This document shows, piece by piece, positions 1 through 6,097 of a DNA stretch of 9,030 nt. The position numbers and the translations under genes are program-made. Where the stretch lies: assembly GCA_014377155.1 (NCBI GenBank), contig JACMQD010000484.1:1-9030 (forward strand), written 5' to 3'. The notes below the pieces were generated by a model that worked only from the letters and a program-made list of their open reading frames with translations, was not told the origin of the DNA and did not search any database. Every line of letters begins with the position of its first letter. The first letter of the stretch is position 1. The DNA comes from Herminiimonas sp. Lineage in GTDB: Bacteria > Pseudomonadota > Gammaproteobacteria > Burkholderiales > Burkholderiaceae.

Positions 1-72
1 GAAGCCACGCTGACTTATGTCGCCACCGATGACGATCGCAAGCCGCGTCAACTGCCGCCGCTGGTTGCATGA
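1..72 (+). CDS. C-terminal end of a probable acyl-CoA thioesterase (YciA-like hotdog), partial
   Basis: Frame 1 is open from the first base to a TGA at 70-72 and encodes 23 residues, starting EATLTYVATDDDRKPRQLP and ending in LVA. The pattern of a beta strand (LTYVA), then an acidic turn, then K/R-P-R-x-L-P is typical of the C-terminus of YciA/acyl-CoA hydrolase hotdog thioesterases, which hydrolyse acyl-CoA to free acid and CoA in the cytoplasm. The gene begins outside the window, so neither catalytic residues nor length can be judged. It runs in the same direction as the PhoD gene, 51 bp upstream of it. The family assignment rests on a short tail and is tentative, but the reading frame itself is plausible. 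Confidence 0.5.
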   Translation, partial: EATLTYVATDDDRKPRQLPPLVA

Positions 73-82
73 GACTGGCGCG

Positions 83-114
83 CGATATCCGGTTGCCTTG
101 CCGGCTCGATATCG
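83..114. other. Imperfect inverted repeat in the leader before phoD
   Basis: The left arm CGATATCCGG (83-92) can pair with CCGG (101-104) and ATATCG (109-114), leaving an 8-nt loop (93-100) and a 4-nt bulge (105-108). It lies between the thioesterase stop (72) and the GTG start of phoD (124). No T-tract follows it, so it is a poor intrinsic terminator for the + strand. It could be an operator or mRNA hairpin, or chance in GC-rich DNA. Confidence 0.25.
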
Positions 115-123
115 TGATCCAAC

Positions 124-1707
124 GTGGATAATCACCGACGCCATTTCCTGGCGCAGTCCGCGCGGCTCACCGCGCTGGTCGCACTGGCTGCCGCATTCCC
201 ATGGACTGCGCGCGGCAGTGTCGTTGGCTATCCGTTTCAACTCGGTGTCGCATCGGGTTCGCCACGTCCGAGCGGCATGGTCTTATGGACCCGCATCCTG
301 TCCGACCCGCTCAGTCAAGAGCCGCCCGATCCGCGACCCGTTACCGTGCGCTGGGAGATTGCCGAGGATGAGGCATTTCGGCGCATTGCGGCCAAAGGCG
401 ACGCCACGGCATTGGCCGAACTCGGGCATAGCGTGCATGTGGACGCCACAGGTTTGCAACCGGATCGCTGGTACTGGTACCGATTCATGGTAGGCGATGC
501 AATCAGTCCGGTCGGCAGAACGCGTACGGCGCCTGCGTCCGATATCATGCCGACGTCGCTGCGGTGTGCGGTGGCGTCATGCCAGCATTGGGAATTCGGC
601 CACTACGCGGCACATCGCCATATCGCTGCGGCAGCACCCGATCTGGTGGCCTTTCTCGGGGATTACATTTACGAGTGGGGCCCCTACCGGCTGACGCATC
701 CCGAGCAGGCGCAACGCAGCAACGAGAGCTATACGCTGACGCAGTATCGCGCTCGCTATGCGCAGTACAAATCGGATCGCGACCTGCAAGCGGCGCATCA
801 TGCGGCGCCCTGGATCGTGACTTGGGATGATCACGAAGTGTCCAACGACTATGCTGGCGACCGCGACTTCCTTCTCGACCCGCAATTTCTGGTGCGCCGG
901 GCAGCGGCGTACCAGGCCTTTTACGAACACATGCCGATCCGCCTGCCCAATCTGCAGTCTGGTCCCGATCGGTTCGCGCACATGCGCATTCATGATCGCC
1001 TTGACTGGGGTCGGCTGGCGCGTTTCCATGTGCTCGACAGTCGTCAGTATCGGTCCTACCAGGCTTGCCCCAAACCCGACCGCGGCGGCGCCAATTCGGT
1101 GACGTCGAGTTGCATCGAACGACTCGATCCGGCACGCAGTCTGCTTGGGCGTGAGCAGGAAACCTGGCTGGCGCAGGGTCTGGCGACGTCTACCACAAGA
1201 TGGAACGTGCTGGCTCAGCAGACGCTTATGGCACAGTCATCACAGGTGCCGATCGCCGAGCCGGGCGATGGGCGTTTCTGGACAGATGGCTGGGATGGCT
1301 ATCCGGCCGCGCGCGGCCGTCTGCTCGATGACGTCGCGACCCACCGGCCAGCCAATCCATTGGTGATTTCAGGCGACGTGCACACGTTTTACGCGGCCGA
1401 CCTTCGGCGCGATTTCGTGCGCGGCGTGTCGGCAGCCAACCCGGTTCTGGCATCTGAATTCTGCGGGACGTCCATCACGTCGGGTTCGCGCTCGCAGGCG
1501 CGAACCGACCGGCAAGTAGCCGACAATCCGCATATTCGGTACGGACGCAGCGACCGTCGCGGCTTCATCATGATGACGCTGTCGCCTGCCAGCACCACCG
1601 CACGCTTCATGGGACTCGACGACGTGCGCGCGGTCGAGTCCGGCGTCACGGCGCTAGCCGGCTTCGTCGTCAACGATGGCAAGCCGGGCGTGATACAAAC
1701 CGACTGA
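124..1707 (+). CDS. phoD: PhoD-family alkaline phosphatase/phosphodiesterase, Tat-exported
   Basis: The 527-residue protein has the layout of PhoD enzymes, metal-dependent (Fe3+/Ca2+ in the characterised Bacillus enzyme) phosphomono- and diesterases exported folded by the Tat system. The N-terminus has RRHFLAQ at residues 5-11, matching the twin-arginine pattern, then a hydrophobic stretch (about 15-27). The beta-rich N-terminal PhoD_N domain (about 36-140) includes GVASGSPRPSGMVLWTR. The catalytic domain has ASCQ at 151-154 (Cys153, candidate Fe ligand), FLGDYIYE at 177-184 (Asp180 and Tyr183, same spacing as the B. subtilis ligands), WDDHEVSNDY at 234-243, LDSRQYR at 304-310 and SGDVH at 416-420. 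All expected metal-site motifs are present, so it should be active in the periplasm. The start is GTG: an in-frame TGA at 115-117 lies just upstream, and the next ATG would lose the Tat signal. No clear Shine-Dalgarno sequence precedes it. No obvious PHO box is visible in the short leader. Confidence 0.93.
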   Translation: MDNHRRHFLAQSARLTALVALAAAFPWTARGSVVGYPFQLGVASGSPRPSGMVLWTRILSDPLSQEPPDPRPVTVRWEIAEDEAFRRIAAKGDATALAELGHSVHVDATGLQPDRWYWYRFMVGDAISPVGRTRTAPASDIMPTSLRCAVASCQHWEFGHYAAHRHIAAAAPDLVAFLGDYIYEWGPYRLTHPEQAQRSNESYTLTQYRARYAQYKSDRDLQAAHHAAPWIVTWDDHEVSNDYAGDRDFLLDPQFLVRRAAAYQAFYEHMPIRLPNLQSGPDRFAHMRIHDRLDWGRLARFHVLDSRQYRSYQACPKPDRGGANSVTSSCIERLDPARSLLGREQETWLAQGLATSTTRWNVLAQQTLMAQSSQVPIAEPGDGRFWTDGWDGYPAARGRLLDDVATHRPANPLVISGDVHTFYAADLRRDFVRGVSAANPVLASEFCGTSITSGSRSQARTDRQVADNPHIRYGRSDRRGFIMMTLSPASTTARFMGLDDVRAVESGVTALAGFVVNDGKPGVIQTD

Positions 1708-1710
1708 CGT

Positions 1711-1742
1711 AAAAAAACCGCCCTGGTAAAAGGCGGTTTTTT
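1711..1742. terminator. Bidirectional intrinsic terminator between convergent phoD and fadD
   Basis: Core stem CCGCC (1718-1722) pairs with GGCGG (1732-1736) around a 9-nt loop. The stem is extended by A1712-1717 pairing with T1737-1742, giving 11 bp. On the + strand the hairpin ends in six T's; on the - strand the A7 run at 1711-1717 reads as seven T's. It starts 4 bp after the phoD stop and ends 31 bp short of the fadD stop, so it suits both convergent transcripts. Confidence 0.9.
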
Positions 1743-1773
1743 CGCTTGCATACCTGCCGTATTCAATCGCTGG

Positions 1774-3456
1774 TCAGGCGGCTTTCTTTTCATCGCGCAG
1801 TTCGCGCCGCAGAATCTTGCCAACATTGGTTTTCGGCAGGTCTTCGCGGAACTCGATGTACTTCGGTTTTTTGTAGGCGGTAAACTGTTCCTTGCAAAAA
1901 TCCATCAACTGTTCAGCCGTCAGGCTCGGGTCCTTGCGCACCACGAACAGCTTGACCGCCTCACCCGAATTATTATCTGGCACGCCGACGCAGGCGCATT
2001 CGAGTACGCCCGGATGGCCGGCGACCACACCTTCGATTTCATTCGGGTAGACGTTGAAACCTGATACCAGAATCATGTCCTTCTTGCGGTCGACGATCTT
2101 GGTGAAGCCGCGCTCGTCCATGATGCCGACGTCGCCGGACTTGAAGAAGCCGTCGGCCGTCATTACTTTCGCGGTCTCGTCCGGACGCTGCCAGTAACCT
2201 GCCATGACCTGCGGACCGCGGATCGCGATTTCGCCGGCCTGACCGAGCGGTACCGGATTGCCGTCATCATCGAGAATCACGATGTCGGTAGAAGGGAAAG
2301 GCAAGCCGATGCTGCCGCTGTATTCGACCGTGTCGGCCGGATTGCAGGTGGCGCAAGGCGACGTCTCCGACAAGCCATAACCTTCGGCGATCGGGCAGCC
2401 GGTCAGCTTGAACCAGCGGTCCGCCACCGCTTTTTGTACCGCCATGCCGCCGCCATTGGTAACCTTCAGACCGGAAAAATCGAGCTTGGCAAAGTCGGGG
2501 TGATTCATCAGGCCGTTATACAACGTATTGACGGCAGGGAGCATGTTGAACTTGTACTTGGCCAGGTCTTTGATGAACGCGCCGATGTCGCGCGGGTTGG
2601 TGATCAGGATGTTCATCGCGCCTGCGCGCGTGCCGAGCAGGCAGCATGCCGTCAGCGCAAAGATATGATAAAGCGGTAATGCGCAAACTATGATCAGCTG
2701 CTCGACCTTCGGTTCCTTGTCGAGCACCGGCTGCAGCCATGCTTCGGATTGCAGTACGTTGGCGATGATGTTGCGATGAGTAAGCGTGGCGCCTTTGGAC
2801 ACGCCGGTGGTACCACCGGTGTACTGCAGAAAGGCCACGTCTTCATGACCGAGCTCGACCGGCGTCAGGGTCAATGACGAACCTTCGGCGATCGCGTTCT
2901 TGAACGAAATCGCATTCGCCAGAGTATAGGCCGGCACCATCTTCTTTACATTGCGCACGACAAAATTGACTACCATTCCTTTGACACCGCCGAGCAATTC
3001 GCCCATGTTGGCGACGACGACGTGCTTGATCTTGGTTTTGGCGACGACGTGTTCGAGCGTCGTGGCAAAATTTTCGAGGATGATGATGGCTTCGGCACCG
3101 GAGTCGTTAAGCTGATGCTCCAGCTCACGCGGCGTGTACAGCGGATTGACGTTGACTACCGTGTAGCCGGCTCGAAGAACGGCGGCGATCGCGACCGGGT
3201 ATTGCAGCACGTTCGGCATCATCAGCGCGACGCGGGCGCCTTTCTGGAGACCTTTGCCCTGCAGCCACGCACCAAGCTTTTTGGAAAGGTCGTCCACCTC
3301 CGCATAAGTCAGTTTCTTGTCCATGCAGACATATGCGTCGCGGGCGGCGTACTTGCGGAATGCTTCTTCCAGCAAATGCACCAAGGAACGATATTGCGTG
3401 TAATCGATCTCTGCAGGTACGCCCTTGGGGTACGACTTCAGCCAAATCCTGTCCAT
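1774..3456 (-). CDS. fadD: Long-chain-fatty-acid--CoA ligase FadD
   Basis: This 560-residue protein is a complete member of the AMP-forming acyl-CoA synthetases, which activate fatty acids to acyl-CoA in two steps (acyl-adenylate, then thioester) at the inner membrane for beta-oxidation or lipid use. The length is normal for FadD. Motifs in order: P-loop YTGGTTGVSKGA at 212-223 (Lys221), A4 PLYHIFAL at 261-268, A5 GYGLSETSP at 359-367, A7 Asp442 in FFKSGD, the FACS signature with A8 at about 449-475 (IVDRKKD, Arg457), and A10 PKTNVGKILRREL at 541-553 with catalytic Lys547. Nothing is missing. The ATG has an AGAGG Shine-Dalgarno sequence 6 nt upstream. It is the last gene of the minus-strand cluster, 50 bp after the hydrolase-ligase fusion, and ends at the bidirectional terminator. 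Cotranscription with the fusion is likely. An alternative chain-length preference is possible, but the class is clear. Confidence 0.95.
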   Translation of the reverse strand: MDRIWLKSYPKGVPAEIDYTQYRSLVHLLEEAFRKYAARDAYVCMDKKLTYAEVDDLSKKLGAWLQGKGLQKGARVALMMPNVLQYPVAIAAVLRAGYTVVNVNPLYTPRELEHQLNDSGAEAIIILENFATTLEHVVAKTKIKHVVVANMGELLGGVKGMVVNFVVRNVKKMVPAYTLANAISFKNAIAEGSSLTLTPVELGHEDVAFLQYTGGTTGVSKGATLTHRNIIANVLQSEAWLQPVLDKEPKVEQLIIVCALPLYHIFALTACCLLGTRAGAMNILITNPRDIGAFIKDLAKYKFNMLPAVNTLYNGLMNHPDFAKLDFSGLKVTNGGGMAVQKAVADRWFKLTGCPIAEGYGLSETSPCATCNPADTVEYSGSIGLPFPSTDIVILDDDGNPVPLGQAGEIAIRGPQVMAGYWQRPDETAKVMTADGFFKSGDVGIMDERGFTKIVDRKKDMILVSGFNVYPNEIEGVVAGHPGVLECACVGVPDNNSGEAVKLFVVRKDPSLTAEQLMDFCKEQFTAYKKPKYIEFREDLPKTNVGKILRRELRDEKKAA

Positions 3457-3462
3457 GCTGTG

Positions 3463-3467
3463 CCTCT
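3463..3467 (-). promoter_or_regulatory. Ribosome binding site of fadD
   Basis: Read on the - strand, AGAGG lies 6 nt before the ATG at 3456, in an A-rich stretch. It supports the chosen fadD start. It is the clearest Shine-Dalgarno sequence among the starts in this window, so fadD is probably translated independently of the gene before it. Confidence 0.65.
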
Positions 3468-3506
3468 GTTTCTAATTATTTTATGGTTTGCCTACTGTTG
3501 CCGACA

Positions 3507-6056
3507 TCATGCCGCCGGTTCTCGATTTTCTATCGAGATGCTATCGGGCAGCGCGCCAGGGTGCAAGCGTTTTGCGCAGTATTTGAGTAACTCCTCTACC
3601 GTGACGGAAGTATTGCGATGCAACAAGACGGATGCCCGCAGATGAGGCAGACCTTCCTCATCTGCTTCGCGCGTTACCCGTGCCCACGATACCGTCGGAT
3701 GCTCGAACAGGATTTCCTCGACATGGCGCGGAAACACCCGCTGGCCGCCGCGTACCAGCATGTGCTCCTTGCGGTCGACGATCGTGAAGAAGCCGTCCTC
3801 GTCGACACTGGCGATATCGCCCGTGGCCAGCCAGCCGTTCTGCAGCCGTGCTGCCGTCGCCTTCTGGTGGCGCAAGTCGATGTCGCCATAGCCACCGAAG
3901 ACTTGCGGGCCGCGTATCCAGAGCTCACCAATGGTATCAGTGGCAGCGGTGCCGCCGCTGTCGAGGTCGACGATCCTGGCTTCAGTGTCCGGCAGCGGCA
4001 AGCCCACGACGCCGAACTGACGCCGCGCCGCAACCGGCATCGCCAGTACTGCCGGAGATGCCTCGGTCAAGCCATAGGCTTCGATCAGGCGGCCGCGCGT
4101 GATCTTCTCGAACTCCTCGCGAATTTCCTGTGCCAGAGGCGATCCGCTGACGGCGCAGACACGAATCGACGCCAGGCCGAAACGTCGCACCCCCGGCGTA
4201 TGCGTAAGCTGCCGGATCATGTAAGGCGTGGTCGGGAAATAGGTTGGCCGCATTTTTTTCACGGTCTTCAACAATTTGTTGACATCGCTTCCCGGCACCA
4301 GGATCAACGTCGCACCCAGATAGACGCCGAGATGCAGCAGCCCGGTCAGGCCATACGCGCTCGACAGCGGTTGCTGCGCCAGGAAACGCTCGTCACCCGG
4401 GCGCGATTCGGGCAGCCAGTGGCGCAACTGCAGCGCATTGGCAGCGAGATTGCGATGCGTCAGGGGTACTGGCAATGGTTTGCCGGTGCTGCCAAACGTA
4501 TGCGCGATCACAGCCACATCCTCGACATCCGTTGTCACGCCAGGCGGAAAATAAGCGCCACGCAGCAGCACCTTGTTGAACTTGGCGAAGCGCCGTTCGC
4601 GTTTGCGATTCTCGTCGTCGCGCCGAAACCATGGTAACCAGTGGCCTTCCTGCACATGATGCAGCAGCGCGAACTTGATCTGTTCGCGCCAGCTGCGGAA
4701 GTCGAGCATCGATGCGAATACTACCCGACGCACACCGGCCGCACGCGGATCGGTCTGCAAGATGTCACGCAACTCGTCGTAGCGGTCGGACGTGGTGATC
4801 AGCATCGCCGCATCGGTGTCGGCAAGGCGTGCCAGCAACTGCCCGGTATCATCGGTGGCGTCCACCAGCACAGCCACGGCACCGGCTTTCAGAATGGCGA
4901 AATAGGCGATTACCCATTGCGGCGTGTTCGGCAATGCCAGCGCGACGCGCTCGCCGCGCTTCAGGCGCATTGCCAGCAAACCGTGCGCAAACCGGTTGGC
5001 TAGCCGTTCGAGTTCGCGCCATGAAATCGTCTTGCCGAAGTAATCCAGCGCGGGCGTGCTGCCGAAGCGCCGCGCCGTCGCTTCCAGTAGCCGCGGCAAA
5101 GCGACGGTGGGCATGCGTATGCGATACGGCGTGCGCGCGTCGTAGAACTTCAGCCAGGGACGCTCTGCCTCCAGGGCCTTGCGCGCGGCACGACGCTGCG
5201 TTTTTTGTTGCAGCTTGCGCTCGGCCAGTTCGACCGGATCGACCAGTGACTGCAAAAAGCGTTCGATCGCGCGGTTAACCGCGTCCGGACGCTCGACCAT
5301 GACCTGATGCGCCGACACCGGGATGACAACCTGTTCAGCGCCGGGAATCAGACGCGCGACTTCCTTGTAGGAAGCGTCGGAAAACAGGATGTCTTTTTGC
5401 CCCAGAATCACCAGCGTCGGCACACGGATGCGACGTAATGCCTCGGCGCCGTTCCAGGGTGACAGGGCGTTGCGGTTTTGCAGATAAACCACGTGCGCGG
5501 GAGGATAGACTTTGGCGGCATTGAAACCGAGATACGGCAGGACTTCGCGCAGCCATGTCAGGATCGAAGGCGGCACGCGCAATAGCATGCGCCCGACCAG
5601 GCGCAGGCGGAACTCGACCGCCGACGCGATGATCACCAGCGCAATCACGCGTTGCGGATGCTTGCCGATGAAGTACGCCGACAGCGCCCCGCCGAACGAA
5701 TGGCAAACCAGTGTGAAGCGTTGCGGCACGCCGAGTGCGTCGAGCGCCGCCTCGATGTCGGCTACCAGTTCCGGTACGTCGTAGCGCGCGCCCTCGTCCT
5801 CGTCGGGCGCATCGCTGTAGCCATGGCCGCGCAAATCCAGCGCGACAACCCGATAGTCGTCCTGGAATTGTTCGAGCTGATATTCCCAATAAGCGGCGCG
5901 GCCGCCGAAGCCATGAAGAAAGACCATGGTGGGCGCCGTTTTACGGTCGCCGCCTTGCGGTCCGGCGTCGACCACACTCATCTCGAACGGCTTGCCGCCG
6001 TCGAGTCGATTGTCAAGCTTGAGGGTATGGCGGTGCAGGTCGGTGTCGAATCTCAT
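3507..6056 (-). CDS. Alpha/beta hydrolase fused to a degenerate acyl-CoA synthetase-like (ANL) domain
   Basis: The protein has 849 residues in two domains. Residues about 25-272 are an alpha/beta hydrolase: oxyanion-hole region FLHGFGG (46-52), RGHG (76-79), nucleophile elbow VCHSFGG (117-123; Ser120, with Cys where Gly is usual), acid Asp222 in LGQKD, and His250 in SAHQV. A basic, Gln/Ala-rich linker (about 275-300) leads to an ANL domain (about 310-840) with A5 AYGLTEASP (660-668), A7 GWLATGD (741-747) and A8 IVDRKEHM (759-766, Arg762). Three key elements differ from the neighbouring FadD. The P-loop reads HTFGSTGKPLPVPLTH (519-534), with Leu528 in place of the catalytic Lys. The A4 Tyr-His pair is replaced by Ser-Ser (565-566). 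The chain ends before the A10 PKTxxGK segment. The hydrolase half is probably active on an ester or thioester; the ligase half may bind acyl, AMP or CoA ligands or do only a partial reaction. No signal peptide is seen, so it is probably cytoplasmic. It lies 50 bp before fadD and 41 bp after the lipoprotein gene. I do not recognise a named family; an OleBC-type enzyme is unlikely because OleB uses an Asp nucleophile. Domain calls are firm, function is not. Confidence 0.85.
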   Translation of the reverse strand: MRFDTDLHRHTLKLDNRLDGGKPFEMSVVDAGPQGGDRKTAPTMVFLHGFGGRAAYWEYQLEQFQDDYRVVALDLRGHGYSDAPDEDEGARYDVPELVADIEAALDALGVPQRFTLVCHSFGGALSAYFIGKHPQRVIALVIIASAVEFRLRLVGRMLLRVPPSILTWLREVLPYLGFNAAKVYPPAHVVYLQNRNALSPWNGAEALRRIRVPTLVILGQKDILFSDASYKEVARLIPGAEQVVIPVSAHQVMVERPDAVNRAIERFLQSLVDPVELAERKLQQKTQRRAARKALEAERPWLKFYDARTPYRIRMPTVALPRLLEATARRFGSTPALDYFGKTISWRELERLANRFAHGLLAMRLKRGERVALALPNTPQWVIAYFAILKAGAVAVLVDATDDTGQLLARLADTDAAMLITTSDRYDELRDILQTDPRAAGVRRVVFASMLDFRSWREQIKFALLHHVQEGHWLPWFRRDDENRKRERRFAKFNKVLLRGAYFPPGVTTDVEDVAVIAHTFGSTGKPLPVPLTHRNLAANALQLRHWLPESRPGDERFLAQQPLSSAYGLTGLLHLGVYLGATLILVPGSDVNKLLKTVKKMRPTYFPTTPYMIRQLTHTPGVRRFGLASIRVCAVSGSPLAQEIREEFEKITRGRLIEAYGLTEASPAVLAMPVAARRQFGVVGLPLPDTEARIVDLDSGGTAATDTIGELWIRGPQVFGGYGDIDLRHQKATAARLQNGWLATGDIASVDEDGFFTIVDRKEHMLVRGGQRVFPRHVEEILFEHPTVSWARVTREADEEGLPHLRASVLLHRNTSVTVEELLKYCAKRLHPGALPDSISIENREPAA

Positions 6057-6057
6057 G

Positions 6058-6072
6058 TGGTTATTGTAACCA
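6058..6072. promoter_or_regulatory. Perfect inverted repeat directly before the fusion-gene start
   Basis: TGGTTA (6058-6063) and TAACCA (6067-6072) form a perfect 6-bp dyad around a 3-nt spacer, beginning 1 nt upstream of the ATG on the - strand. No Shine-Dalgarno sequence is visible at this start, and the dyad occupies the place where one would be. It could be an operator half-site pair or an mRNA hairpin limiting initiation. A 6-bp dyad can also arise by chance. Confidence 0.3.
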
Positions 6073-6097
6073 TATGATCGCGCTGCTCTGCCGTGTT

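Noticed and set aside
73..123. PHO box upstream of phoD
   Set aside because: No pair of CTGTCAT-like heptamers with the right spacing is visible in the 51-bp leader; a site inside the upstream gene cannot be judged.
3478..3483. TAAAAT as a -10 box of a private fadD promoter on the - strand
   Set aside because: The hexamer is good, but no convincing -35 lies 16-18 bp upstream, and AT-rich ribosome-site leaders often contain such matches.
3457..3530. Frameshift hypothesis: a hidden A10 catalytic-lysine motif beyond the fusion-gene stop
   Set aside because: Reading the other two frames across the stop into the 50-bp gap gives short tails, one containing TVGKP followed by a stop and one ending VGNSRQTIK. 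Neither gives PxTxxGKxxRR, so a simple one-base error does not restore the motif.
3618..4637. Open frame of 339 codons on the + strand opposite the fusion gene
   Set aside because: Its composition is arbitrary (rich in Arg, Gln, Ala) without motifs, while the opposite strand encodes conserved ANL blocks. The same reasoning removes the other antisense frames at 3022-3645, 4641-5003 and 5652-6077.
3507..6056. OleB-OleC type olefin/beta-lactone enzyme
   Set aside because: The domain order fits, but the nucleophile is Ser instead of Asp, the ANL domain lacks key catalytic residues, and no OleA or OleD gene is in the window.
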